Origin: CAYVBJ01 sp964517005
GTDB taxonomy: Bacteria > Bacteroidota > Rhodothermia > Balneolales > Balneolaceae
DNA: 64,000 bases
Reading direction: 5' to 3'
Assembly (NCBI GenBank): GCA_964517005.1
Contig: CAZFAJ010000001.1
Span: 40,284-104,283 of the forward strand
The translations under genes were made by a program, and so were the position numbers. The notes beneath the pieces were generated by a model, which ran no database searches, was not told the origin of the DNA, and was given only the letters and a program-made list of their open reading frames with translations. Numbering within the stretch: position 1 is the first letter of the stretch; the number at the start of each line of letters is the position of its first letter. Shown here piece by piece: positions 15,546 to 24,409 of this stretch.

Positions 15546-18335
15546 TTATTGTTTAGAAACGTCTTCAAGTTTACGTTTCTCTTCCACTTCAGTAAAGCTT
15601 TCAAGTTCATCACCCACTTTGATATCATTGTAATTTAAAACACTGATGCCACATTCATAACCGGCCTGAACTTCTTTTACATCATCTTTAAATCGTTTCA
15701 GAGAATCTATTTGCCCTTCAAAAATAACAACTCCGTCGCGGATTACACGCACAGGATTATTTCTGTTAATTTTCCCGTCAAGAACATAACAACCTGCAAT
15801 TGTGCCAACTTTGGACACTTTAAAGACCTCTCTCACTTCCACATAACCAAGAATTTCTTCCCTGATTTCGGGGCTTAACAATCCTTCAAGAGCATCGTGA
15901 ACTTCATCAACAGCATCATAAATAACACTGAAGAGCCGTATATCAATCTTCTCTTTTTCGGCAATTTTTCTTGCATTGGCAGAAGGCCTTACCTGGAATC
16001 CAATTATAATTGCGTCGGAAGCCGAAGCAAGTAATACATCAGATTCTGTGATTGCGCCCGAACCGGTATGGATGATATTAACCGCTACTTCATCGGTACT
16101 CAATTTTTGAAGTGCACCGGAAAGAGCTTCGATCGATCCGTCAACATCTGCTTTTATGATAATGTTAAGTTCAGACACTTCACCGAGGGCCATTCTTCTT
16201 GACAAGTCATCGAGGGTAAGGTGTTTTGTGGTTCTGAGAGACTGTTCACGCCTGATCTGTTTTCGCTGATTTGCAATTTCCTTCGCTGTTTTTTCATCCT
16301 TCGGAACAATCATCTTGTCTCCGGCCTGCGGGATATCATCAAATCCTGTTAGCTGTATCGGTGTGGACGGGCCCGCCTCTTCCAGGCGATGTCCGTGTTC
16401 ATTCTCCATAGCACGAGCCCTCCCGAAGCAAGGTCCTGCTACAAAAGGATCGCCAATCTTGAGTGTACCATTCTGGACCAGCATATTCGCGACAGTTCCT
16501 TTCCCTTTATCAACTCTTGCTTCAAGAACAATTCCCTGAGCACGCCGGTCGGGATTGGCTTTCAATTCCATTAATTCAGCTTCAATCAGTACTTTTTCGA
16601 GCAGTTCTTCTATTCCCTGTCCGGTATGGGCTGACACTTCAGCACACTGATTTTTTCCGCCCCACTCCTCAACAATCACTTTCTGATCTGCCAGTTGCTG
16701 TTTAATTCTGTCGGGGTTTGCCCCTTCCTTATCCATTTTATTAATAGCAACAACAATCGGAACATCAGCGGCTTTCGCATGATTAATGGCTTCAATTGTC
16801 TGCGGCATAACCGAATCGTCGGCTGCTACTACAAGAATCACAATATCCGTAGCTTGGGCTCCCCTGCTTCGCATTGCTGTAAAAGCTTCGTGACCAGGGG
16901 TATCGAGAAACGTTATTTTTCTGTCATCATCCGTTTTTACTTCGTAAGCTCCGACGTGCTGGGTAATTCCACCGGCTTCACCGGCAGCTACTTTTGTTTT
17001 TCTGATGTAATCCAGCAGTGATGTTTTACCGTGATCTACGTGACCCATTACAGTAATAATAGGAGCTCTTGGTTCCAGATCTTCGGGGTCATCTTCTTCA
17101 ACTTCAATATCTTCGATTACTTCTTCAGCATCCACAAATTCAACGTCTGTATCAAACTCCGAGGCAACAAGTTCAATGGTGGATGCATCCAGTCTTTGGT
17201 TTATGGAAACCATCATGCCGATGCTCATGCAAGCGGTAATTACATCATTTGGTTTCACATCAAGAAGATCGGCAAGATCACTGACCGTTATAAATTCAGT
17301 AACTTCAATTACATTCTGGTCTTGTTCCGCACCTTCTTCCAGAAGCTCCTCCTCTCGCTCTTCACGTCGCTGCTTTCTTCTTTTTTGGCGCTTGGAACCC
17401 ACGGTGCCGCCTTCTTTCATTTTCTGAATTGTTTCCCGCATTTTGCGTTCAACATCTTCCTCGTCGACACTTTTTTTGCTTCTTGATTTACGCCCTTTCT
17501 TCGTTTTTTTCTTGGTTTTCTTTGTGTCGGTTTCAGCCTTCTTTTTCTTCTCTTTCTTTTTTGCTGCGGTGAGTTCCTCGTCAGTATCGCGATCTTTACG
17601 GCGCTTTCGCTTTTTCTTCTTTTTAGTATCGCTCGCTTTGGCAAATTCTACTTTTCCAAGTATTTTTGTCCCCTTCAGTTTGTTGGCTTTACCGCGGAGT
17701 ATATCTTCTTCATCTTCATCTTCCTCTGGTTTGCCTTCCTTCGCTTCTGCTTCCTCAGGCTCTTCTGTTTCAGGTTTTTTCTCTTCCGATGCAACCTCTT
17801 CTTCAGGTTCTTCAGTTATCTCTTCTTCGTCTTCATCCTGCTCAATAACAGCTTCTTCTTTTTCGGGCTCTGCTATTTTTTCTTCAGCTTCTGCAATTTC
17901 AGTTTCCTCTTCAGCAGCAGCTATCTCTTCAATGGGCTCATCAACTGGTTCCGGCTCGTCTGCAATTTCTACATCCTCTGCATCTTCGGCGGTAACCTGT
18001 TCTTCTTCTTCGTCCACATATGGTTCTTCCTGCGGCTCAAGCGGAAGATCATCAAGGGGCTCCAGGAAATCATCAAAGGAAGCTCTTTCGGATTTGGACG
18101 ACTGACTCACCCGCTTTGATTCATACTCCTCCCTTGAAAATTCATGCTCATAGCTTCTGTCTCTGTCTTCTCCGTAAGCATCAAGCAATACTTCGTACAT
18201 CTCCGCAGTGATACTTGAATTCGGCTTATTGGCGATTTCAAATCCACTCTCTGCAAGGGTATCTACAATAGATTTAGTAGCCACGTTAAATTCAGAAGCT
18301 ACTTTAAATAATTTTTTGGGTCTTTGGTCGGTCAT
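15546..18335 (-). CDS. infB: Translation initiation factor IF-2
   Basis: IF-2 is the GTPase that recruits fMet-tRNA to the 30S subunit and promotes subunit joining. The 929-residue protein starts with an IF2-N-like domain (LFKVASEFNVATKSIVDTLA). A very acidic low-complexity region follows at about residues 100-215 (Glu/Asp/Ala/Pro), and then a strongly basic stretch at about 225-325 (runs of Lys and Arg). The G domain is intact: G1 'GHVDHGKTSLLDYI', G2 'GGITQHVGAYEV', G3 'DTPGHEAF' and G4 'NKMDKEGAN'. C-terminal domains end with 'GYECGISVLNYNDIKVGDEL'. The charged N-terminal half is variable in this family. The gene starts 64 bases after nusA. Confidence 0.98.
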   Translation of the reverse strand: MTDQRPKKLFKVASEFNVATKSIVDTLAESGFEIANKPNSSITAEMYEVLLDAYGEDRDRSYEHEFSREEYESKRVSQSSKSERASFDDFLEPLDDLPLEPQEEPYVDEEEEQVTAEDAEDVEIADEPEPVDEPIEEIAAAEEETEIAEAEEKIAEPEKEEAVIEQDEDEEEITEEPEEEVASEEKKPETEEPEEAEAKEGKPEEDEDEEDILRGKANKLKGTKILGKVEFAKASDTKKKKKRKRRKDRDTDEELTAAKKKEKKKKAETDTKKTKKKTKKGRKSRSKKSVDEEDVERKMRETIQKMKEGGTVGSKRQKRRKQRREEREEELLEEGAEQDQNVIEVTEFITVSDLADLLDVKPNDVITACMSIGMMVSINQRLDASTIELVASEFDTDVEFVDAEEVIEDIEVEEDDPEDLEPRAPIITVMGHVDHGKTSLLDYIRKTKVAAGEAGGITQHVGAYEVKTDDDRKITFLDTPGHEAFTAMRSRGAQATDIVILVVAADDSVMPQTIEAINHAKAADVPIVVAINKMDKEGANPDRIKQQLADQKVIVEEWGGKNQCAEVSAHTGQGIEELLEKVLIEAELMELKANPDRRAQGIVLEARVDKGKGTVANMLVQNGTLKIGDPFVAGPCFGRARAMENEHGHRLEEAGPSTPIQLTGFDDIPQAGDKMIVPKDEKTAKEIANQRKQIRREQSLRTTKHLTLDDLSRRMALGEVSELNIIIKADVDGSIEALSGALQKLSTDEVAVNIIHTGSGAITESDVLLASASDAIIIGFQVRPSANARKIAEKEKIDIRLFSVIYDAVDEVHDALEGLLSPEIREEILGYVEVREVFKVSKVGTIAGCYVLDGKINRNNPVRVIRDGVVIFEGQIDSLKRFKDDVKEVQAGYECGISVLNYNDIKVGDELESFTEVEEKRKLEDVSKQ

Positions 18336-18399
18336 ACAGTTTGTTTACGGTCGTTTTAAAAAAGCAACATCAGTTCTTAAATATCACTTAAAGGTACGA

Positions 18400-19659
18400 T
18401 CAATCTTCCTCGTCCTCAAATTCATAAGAAATTATATCAATAATCTTTTCCGCTTCTTCAGGAGTAATTTTGCCATCTGTTCGATTGACAATTTCCTGTT
18501 CATCAAGCTCAAGAACAGCTCTGGCAGTATCACATCCTATTTCATGAAGCATGTTAATGGTTTCTTCACCAAAATCAATTTCAAATTCTTTCAGGTCAAT
18601 ATCGTCTTCTTCTTCAACCTCCCTGTACACATCAATTTCGAAACCGGTTAGCCGGGACGCCAATCGAATGTTCACGCCTCCCTTGCCAATGGCTTTTGAT
18701 ACTTCATCAGCCGGTACCAGTACGTTTGCATTTTTACCATCTTCACTAATTTCAACTTTCATGACATGTGCAGGCTGAAGTGCACGTTTTATAAACTCAT
18801 ACTTGTCATCTGTGTAGTTTATAACATCGATATTTTCATTTTGCAGTTCACGGACAATCGCATGGATTCTAATCCCTTTCATGCCCACGCATGCACCAAC
18901 CGGGTCAACTCGCTCATCATGCGACATCACAGCCACTTTGGATCTGTCGCCCGGTTCCCGTGCAATGCGTTTGATATCAATAATGCCGTCAAATACTTCC
19001 GGGATTTCATTTTCAAAAAGTCTTTCCAGGAAAAGCGGTGAGGTTCTGGAAATAATCACAGTAGGATTTCCATTGTATCTTTTAACTTCAGATACAACAG
19101 CCCGGATCGTATCGCCTTTCCGGTAACGGTCTTTATAGATCTGTTCACTTTTTGGAAGCAACAGTTCTACCCCGTTGTGATTTACGAGAATGTCATTATT
19201 ATTTCTGATTTGATACACATCACCAAGCACTATTTCGCCAATCCTGTCGGTATAGTCATCGTAAATATTTTCCTTTTCAATTTCACGTATGCGCTGAGCC
19301 AGTTGCTGCCGGGCCATGGTAACCGCCCTCCTTCCAAAATCAGCAATCGAAATTTCCTGGGCGAATTCATCATATAACTCAAGATCAGGGTCCATCTTTT
19401 TAGCCTCATCCAGTGAAATTTCTGTTACCGCGTCGGTCAGTTCTTCAGCCGGAACAACCTCACGAATATGCAGTATTTGTATCTCTCCGCGATCGGGGTT
19501 CAAAATTACATCGAAAGCTTCATCAGATTCATATTTTTTCCTGATCATGGTCCGAAAAACATCTTCAAGAATTGTTAATAATAAATCTCTGTCAATACCT
19601 TTGTCTTTTGCAATTTCAGCAAAAGACTGAATTATCATTTTTGAAATATCATTTTGCAT
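18400..19659 (-). CDS. nusA: Transcription termination/antitermination factor NusA
   Basis: NusA binds RNA polymerase and nascent RNA to modulate pausing, termination and antitermination. The 419-residue protein has the N-terminal polymerase-binding domain (IIQSFAEIAKDKGIDRDLLL), an S1 domain ('GEIVLGDVYQIRNNNDILVN'), and two KH domains with 'VGACVGMKGIRIHAIVRELQ' and 'AIGKGGVNIRLASRLTGFEI'. It lacks the long C-terminal acidic repeats of the E. coli protein and ends with a short helix-hairpin-helix-like segment and an acidic tail, as is common in Bacteroidota. It starts 21 bases after rimP. Confidence 0.97.
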   Translation of the reverse strand: MQNDISKMIIQSFAEIAKDKGIDRDLLLTILEDVFRTMIRKKYESDEAFDVILNPDRGEIQILHIREVVPAEELTDAVTEISLDEAKKMDPDLELYDEFAQEISIADFGRRAVTMARQQLAQRIREIEKENIYDDYTDRIGEIVLGDVYQIRNNNDILVNHNGVELLLPKSEQIYKDRYRKGDTIRAVVSEVKRYNGNPTVIISRTSPLFLERLFENEIPEVFDGIIDIKRIAREPGDRSKVAVMSHDERVDPVGACVGMKGIRIHAIVRELQNENIDVINYTDDKYEFIKRALQPAHVMKVEISEDGKNANVLVPADEVSKAIGKGGVNIRLASRLTGFEIDVYREVEEEDDIDLKEFEIDFGEETINMLHEIGCDTARAVLELDEQEIVNRTDGKITPEEAEKIIDIISYEFEDEED

Positions 19660-19680
19660 CTGAGAAACTCCTGTTTAGGA

Positions 19681-20145
19681 TCATATTTTTGGTAAAATTT
19701 TGGTTTCAACAATTTCATCAAGTCCGACTTTAAGAATTTTATTCTCTTTTCCACCGGGTTTTAATTCAATGTCCTTATCTGTAACAGCGGATAAAACTCC
19801 TTCCTCTGTCTCGTAACCATCTTCTGATTTAAACTTTACACGCGCATACCGTCCGGTATTTTTACGGTATTGCCGGATATCGGTTAAAGGTTTACTCAAA
19901 CCGGGTGATGAAACATTCAATCTGTACGATCCATGCATTACATCATGCGCATCAAGCAGAAACCCGAGTTCACGGCTTATTTCCGAACATTTGTCAACAT
20001 TCACCGTCTTTTCTTCAGAATCGACATTCACCCACACAACCGTTCCCTGATGTTGTTTTATCTCAACATCAACTACAAACATATTGTATTGTGCTGCAAT
20101 TGGTTCAGCCAATTTATGAATAATTATTTCCGGTGATTCAGACAT
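19681..20145 (-). CDS. rimP: Ribosome maturation factor RimP
   Basis: RimP assists 30S subunit maturation. The 154-residue protein has the family arrangement. An N-terminal alpha/beta domain contains 'NMFVVDVEIKQHQGTVVWVN' and 'VDKCSEISRELGFLLDAHDV', then the conserved 'YRLNVSSPGLSKPLTDIRQY' (the SPG-L-RPL segment), and an SH3-like C-terminal domain 'GRYARVKFKS' ending in 'LDEIVETKILPKI'. It is the first gene of the rimP-nusA-infB-rbfA-truB-ribF-rpsO unit. The divergent DUF192 lipoprotein gene lies about 200 bases upstream, so the operon promoter should be in 20146-20347. Confidence 0.95.
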   Translation of the reverse strand: MSESPEIIIHKLAEPIAAQYNMFVVDVEIKQHQGTVVWVNVDSEEKTVNVDKCSEISRELGFLLDAHDVMHGSYRLNVSSPGLSKPLTDIRQYRKNTGRYARVKFKSEDGYETEEGVLSAVTDKDIELKPGGKENKILKVGLDEIVETKILPKI

Positions 20146-20347
20146 CGTTTACCTGGTTCAAAAAATAAAAAAAAGCGAGTGCCCTTCGACGCTCACTGCA
20201 GACTCTAAAAATACCGTAAAGTACAGAAAATTACAACTTATACGCGTAACTGATTTCTTAACAGAAGATATCTAATTATATTGTCTTTTCACATGTTAAT
20301 CTGAAGTTATGCACGAAAGTATAATTGATAATACAACAATCTGATAA

Positions 20348-20830
20348 ATGAACGTACATTTGAATCTTCTATTACTCCTGATATCATTTTTATTTATATC
20401 CTGTGAATCTGAAAAACCAAGGCAAAGCGCTGATTCGGAAGGACGGACACTGAATTATACGGGACAACTCAGTTTCCTGACAGCAGATGGTAATGAGATT
20501 ACAACGGTACAAATTGCTGTTGCCGATGATGAAGCCTCCAGAAGTGCGGGGCTGATGGATGTAAGAAATCTCCCGGAGCAACATGGAATGTTATTTATAT
20601 TCGACGATGAACAACCCCGGAGTTTTTGGATGGCCAATACCCCGCTGTCACTGGATATAATATTTGTCAATTCGGAAATGGAGATTATTAGGATACACCG
20701 CAGTACCCAGCCCTATTCCGAAAAGAATTTTGCCTCAGACTTTCCTGCGAAATATGTAGTTGAAGTAAATGCCGGTTTTACGACAAAAAATGACATCACA
20801 GAAGGTGCCAAAATTGAATTTGAACTTTAA
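20348..20830 (+). CDS. DUF192 family lipoprotein
   Basis: The 160-residue protein starts with a lipoprotein signal peptide (MNVHLNLLLLLISFLFIS then Cys). The mature part is a full DUF192 domain: 'VQIAVADDEASRSAGLMDVR', 'HGMLFIFDDEQPRSFWMANT' and 'LSLDIIFVNSEMEIIRIHRS', with 'KYVVEVNAG' near the end. DUF192 proteins are small beta-rich extracytoplasmic or lipid-anchored proteins whose biochemical role is not settled, so no reaction is assigned. It is divergent from rimP and convergent with fbp. Confidence 0.88.
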   Translation: MNVHLNLLLLLISFLFISCESEKPRQSADSEGRTLNYTGQLSFLTADGNEITTVQIAVADDEASRSAGLMDVRNLPEQHGMLFIFDDEQPRSFWMANTPLSLDIIFVNSEMEIIRIHRSTQPYSEKNFASDFPAKYVVEVNAGFTTKNDITEGAKIEFEL

Positions 20831-20867
20831 ATCAGAAAGCCGGCGAACTCACTGATCAGAAAAAATA

Positions 20868-21890
20868 TCAAGCGGGTGTTTCTTCGTACCTTTCCAGAAA
20901 CGATTTAACCTCTATCACATTCTGCTTTGATCCGATATAGATTGGTGTTCGCTGATGGATAGAATTTGGTTCAATTTCCATAATTCGATTTTTACCGTCA
21001 ATGGCAGTGCCACCCGCCTGTTCAATAATAAAACTAAGCGGATTACATTCGTACATAAGCCTCAATTTTCCATCCGGATACTTTTTGCTGGATGGATAGA
21101 TAAATATTCCTCCTTTGATCAGTGTTCTGTGAATATCGGCAACCATTGAACCGATGTACCTGGCTGAATAGGGCCGACCGGTTTCCGGATCATCTTTCTG
21201 GCAATATTTAATATATTTTTTCAGTCCATAGTCCCAGGAGTTATAACTGCCCTCATTGATACTGTAAATTTTACCATATTCAGGGATTTCAAAACTATTA
21301 TCCGACAGGATAAACTCACCAATTCCGGGATCAAGCGTAAAAGCAGAAACTCCCATCCCCGTAGTGTAAACCATTATTGTGCTCGAACCGTACAAAACAT
21401 AACCGGCAGCAATTTGCCGTGTGCCGGGCTGTAGCGCATCTTTTTCATTCAGTTCTGAGCCATATCTCGGCTTTCGCATATACACTGAAAAGATACTGCC
21501 TATTGAAACATTCACATCGATGTTGGATGAGCCATCCAGCGGATCGAGGTAAACAATGTACTTACCGCCTTCACTGCTCAGGTGAACCGCTCCGTCATTC
21601 TCTTCAGAAATAACCATGCACGTGATTAGAGATCTGTTTAGTGCAGAGATGAGTTGTTGATCTGCAAACAGATCCAGTTTTTTTACAGTTTCACCATGTA
21701 CATTTTTACTGCCGTCAATACCCAGCAGATTCGTGATTCCGGCTTTGTTTACTTCCCTGGAAATTATTTTTGCAGCAAGCCCGATATCCCTGAGCAACTG
21801 AGACAGTTCCCCGGTAGCACCAGGAAACCTGTTCTGTGATTGAATAATATATTCTTCAAGCGTGACCAATCTGTTCTGATTTGAATCCAT
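20868..21890 (-). CDS. fbp: Class I fructose-1,6-bisphosphatase
   Basis: It hydrolyses fructose 1,6-bisphosphate to fructose 6-phosphate in gluconeogenesis and needs Mg2+. The 340-residue protein has the class I signature 'VYLDPLDGSSNIDVNVSIGS', with metal-binding Asp residues, and 'ISEENDGAV' for the first metal-binding glutamates. Substrate-site segments include 'YSARYIGSMVADIHRTLIKG', 'GGIFIYPSSKKYPDGKLRLM' and 'YECNPLSFIIEQAGGTAIDG'. The ATG is at 21890. It stands alone between the DUF192 gene and coaE. An organism with fbp and the SusCD locus nearby can feed carbon in both directions of glycolysis, though the genes are not otherwise linked. Confidence 0.97.
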   Translation of the reverse strand: MDSNQNRLVTLEEYIIQSQNRFPGATGELSQLLRDIGLAAKIISREVNKAGITNLLGIDGSKNVHGETVKKLDLFADQQLISALNRSLITCMVISEENDGAVHLSSEGGKYIVYLDPLDGSSNIDVNVSIGSIFSVYMRKPRYGSELNEKDALQPGTRQIAAGYVLYGSSTIMVYTTGMGVSAFTLDPGIGEFILSDNSFEIPEYGKIYSINEGSYNSWDYGLKKYIKYCQKDDPETGRPYSARYIGSMVADIHRTLIKGGIFIYPSSKKYPDGKLRLMYECNPLSFIIEQAGGTAIDGKNRIMEIEPNSIHQRTPIYIGSKQNVIEVKSFLERYEETPA

Positions 21891-21977
21891 CTGTTTACTC
21901 CCTGTTCTTTTTTTTAGATGTTCATAAAAAAATGAACAATTTTAGGTGTAAATACCAAAATTATTTCAGAGATTATC

Positions 21978-22568
21978 TCATTCTAATATTTTTAGATAAA
22001 TCTCTCTTGCTTTTGCTTTCAATTGATCCAAAGACCCATTGTTTTCTATAATGTAATCAGCGAGAAAGCTGAGGTCGTTAAAATCCTGTTGCTTTTTCAT
22101 TCTGTCAATCACCTGTAATTCATCTACACCATCTCTCCTGACAACCCTCTCTATTCTGTTTTCGGCCCGGCTGGTCACAATTACTACATAGTCAAGATCT
22201 TCAGGGCGCCCATTTTTTAAAAGCAAGGCTGCTTCCTTTACGAAAACCGGGTACCCGTTTTTTTCTGCCTCATCAGCAATTCTGGCTATCTCCTTATAAA
22301 CTGCAGGATGTACGATCTCATTCAACACATCAGCCATACCTTCTCGAAACGCTTTATCAGCCAGGTAGGGCCTGTTAAGATTTCCCTCTTTATCATAGGA
22401 TTTAACTCCAAAATGCTTTACAATTTCCTGTTTAATCTCAGGATCTTTTTTCATGATCTTCTTTGCAAGATCATCTGCATAGAGAACATAAGCGCCCATC
22501 TCATCCCATATTTTACACACTGTCGACTTCCCGCTCCCTATTCCGCCTGTTACGCCAACTCGTATCAT
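21978..22568 (-). CDS. coaE: Dephospho-CoA kinase
   Basis: It phosphorylates the 3'-hydroxyl of dephospho-CoA, the last step of coenzyme A synthesis. I chose the ATG at 22568 (MIRVGVTGGIGSGKSTVCKI, 196 residues), which puts the P-loop GGIGSGKST at the expected distance from the N-terminus. The frame could start 19 codons earlier at 22625, but that part (MDTLSIAVLPV...) is not seen in the family. Other conserved parts are 'YVLYADDLAKKIM', 'LNRPYLADKAF', 'EIVHPAVYKEI', 'VFVKEAALLLKNG' (VPLL region) and 'RRDGVDELQVIDRMKKQ'. Confidence 0.95.
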   Translation of the reverse strand: MIRVGVTGGIGSGKSTVCKIWDEMGAYVLYADDLAKKIMKKDPEIKQEIVKHFGVKSYDKEGNLNRPYLADKAFREGMADVLNEIVHPAVYKEIARIADEAEKNGYPVFVKEAALLLKNGRPEDLDYVVIVTSRAENRIERVVRRDGVDELQVIDRMKKQQDFNDLSFLADYIIENNGSLDQLKAKAREIYLKILE

Positions 22569-22703
22569 TCGTTTATTTACCTTTTTTTGGGTTACCGGTA
22601 AAACTGCAATACTGAGGGTGTCCAAAAAAGTATGGTTGCCTGCAATTTAACTTAAAGGATTTACTTTAGTTATAAATAGTTGTGACACGTCTGCTTTGTG
22701 TTG

Positions 22704-22755
22704 CTTCGTGACCTCGTGGCAAAAAACGGGAGCTTACTGCCATAAGAACACGAAG
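22704..22755. repeat. Imperfect hairpin between nadB and coaE
   Basis: CTTCGTG (22704-22710) pairs with CACGAAG (22749-22755), and inside it TGGCA (22717-22721) pairs with TGCCA (22738-22742). Together they form an interrupted stem in the 257-base space between nadB and coaE. No T run follows on the minus strand, so it is not a standard terminator. The 'CTTCGTG-CCTCGTGGCA' wording resembles degenerate intergenic repeats common in this phylum and recalls the element at 62846. The rest of 22569-22825 shows no gene. Confidence 0.5.
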
Positions 22756-22825
22756 TAAACTTTCATTATTAGGCACCCATAAATAAAGTATATGTATTTT
22801 GACAGCCTCCGGGAAATCAGCAGAA

Positions 22826-24409
22826 TCATATAATCGTATCGGACTTCCCAACAGTTTTTGAAACAGGGTAATCGGTTGTATAATGAAGTCCCCTGCTCTC
22901 CTTTCTTATCATTGCCGAGCGAACAATCAAAAAAGCAACTCCAATCAGATTTCTCAGCTCGCAGAGAGGGGCACTTACTTTTGTTCTGTGATAAAAATGT
23001 TCTACCTCTTCATCCAAAAGACGTAGCCGGCGCATCGCTCTTTCAAGCCGCAAATCACTACGAACAATTCCTACATAATCCCACATTATGTGTTGTAACT
23101 CCTGTTTATTATGTGAAATTAAGATCCATTCCGCAGGATTTTCCGTGTTGCTTTCGTCCCATTCCGGAATATTTTCTATGAAGCTGATTTCATGAATATG
23201 CCGGGCTGCTTTATTTACAGCCCTTCCGGCAAATACAAGTGCTTCAAGAAGGCTGTTGGAAGCAAGCCTGTTAGCTCCATGAACTCCGGTACAGGCAGTT
23301 TCACCACAGGCGAATAACCCCTTAATGCTTGTCTGTCCGTTTAGATCAGTAACAACTCCGCCGCAATTGTAGTGAGCTGCCGGAACAACAGGAATCAGAT
23401 CTTTTGTAATATCAATTCCATAGGATAGGCATCTTTTGTAGATATTGGGAAAATTGAAGGTAATATCGTCAGAATCAATATGAGTAACATCGAGGTAAAC
23501 ACAATCGTCACCTCTTTTTTTCAACTGATCGTCAATAGACCTTGCTACAATATCTCTGGGTGCCAGCTCTTTACGATCATCATACTTTTCCATAAAAGCT
23601 TCGCCGTCGGAGTTCCGTAAAATCCCTCCGTGTCCTCGTACGGCTTCAGATATAAGGAATGAGTCTGCTTCAGGAATACAGAGAGCAGTCGGATGAAACT
23701 GAATAAATTCCATGTTTGAAATCCGAGCTTTGGCACGGTAAGCCATGGCAATACCATCTCCGGTAGCTATTTCCGGATTTGTAGAGTGCAAATAGACCTG
23801 ACCTGTACCGCCTGTTGCCAAAATTGTTGTTTTAGCAAGAACACGGTGAACAATACCTGTTGTGGTATCCAATACATAGGAGCCAAAACAGCGAATACGG
23901 TCATATCGGGTTACGTTTTTACCTAAATGATGTTCTGTGATCAGTTCAAGCGCATAGTGATGTTCCAGAATTTCAATATTTGGGTGCACTACAGCAGTAT
24001 TAACCAAAACCCGCTCTATCTCTTTGCCGGTCATGTCTTCAGCATGAACAATTCTGTTTGCTGAATGCCCCCCTTCTTTACCAAGATGGTATTTACCATT
24101 TTCTTTTGTAAACTTTGCCCCCATTTCTACCAATTCCATAATTACAGCAGGTCCTTCTTTGACAATAATTTCTACGGCCTCTTTCTTGCAAAGTCCGGCT
24201 CCTGCTACCAGGGTATCTTGAATATGTTTTTCGAATGAATCTGTTGATTCCAGTACTGAAGCAATTCCGCCTTGCGCATAGGCGGTATTGGCTTCACTCT
24301 TATTATCTTTAGTAATAATTGCCACAGTCCCGAACTCTGCTGCTTTAATAGCTGCAGTAAGACCTGCACTGCCGCTCCCCAAAACAAGAAAATCGTATTT
24401 AAAAGACAT
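22826..24409 (-). CDS. nadB: L-aspartate oxidase
   Basis: This FAD enzyme oxidises L-aspartate to iminoaspartate, the first step of de novo NAD synthesis; NadA would use the product. The 527-residue protein has the N-terminal dinucleotide-binding motif 'FLVLGSGSAGLTAAIKAAEF', then 'ANTAYAQGGIASVL', 'TKENGKYHLGKEGGHSANRI', 'EFIQFHPTALC', 'PVVPAAHYNCGGVVTDLNGQ' and 'GLFACGETACTGVHGANRLA', all characteristic of NadB/SdhA-type flavoproteins. It overlaps the end of prfB by 11 bases, so the two are probably co-transcribed. No nadA or nadC is present in the window. Confidence 0.96.
   Translation of the reverse strand: MSFKYDFLVLGSGSAGLTAAIKAAEFGTVAIITKDNKSEANTAYAQGGIASVLESTDSFEKHIQDTLVAGAGLCKKEAVEIIVKEGPAVIMELVEMGAKFTKENGKYHLGKEGGHSANRIVHAEDMTGKEIERVLVNTAVVHPNIEILEHHYALELITEHHLGKNVTRYDRIRCFGSYVLDTTTGIVHRVLAKTTILATGGTGQVYLHSTNPEIATGDGIAMAYRAKARISNMEFIQFHPTALCIPEADSFLISEAVRGHGGILRNSDGEAFMEKYDDRKELAPRDIVARSIDDQLKKRGDDCVYLDVTHIDSDDITFNFPNIYKRCLSYGIDITKDLIPVVPAAHYNCGGVVTDLNGQTSIKGLFACGETACTGVHGANRLASNSLLEALVFAGRAVNKAARHIHEISFIENIPEWDESNTENPAEWILISHNKQELQHIMWDYVGIVRSDLRLERAMRRLRLLDEEVEHFYHRTKVSAPLCELRNLIGVAFLIVRSAMIRKESRGLHYTTDYPVSKTVGKSDTII

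Noticed and set aside
17443..18105. Long plus-strand frame rich in Ser opposite the infB N-terminal region
   Set aside because: It is the complement of the Glu/Lys-rich low-complexity region of IF-2 (GAA/GAG read backwards gives TTC/CTC and Ser codons). It has no start context or domain of its own.
20160..20200. Possible hairpin in AGCGAGTG...CGCTCACT upstream of rimP
   Set aside because: The complementary blocks cross instead of nesting (AGCG with CGCT, AGTG with CACT in the same order), so no good stem forms.
22666..22851. 61-residue minus-strand frame between nadB and coaE
   Set aside because: It overlaps the end of nadB in another frame, covers the hairpin repeat, and has no recognisable domain.
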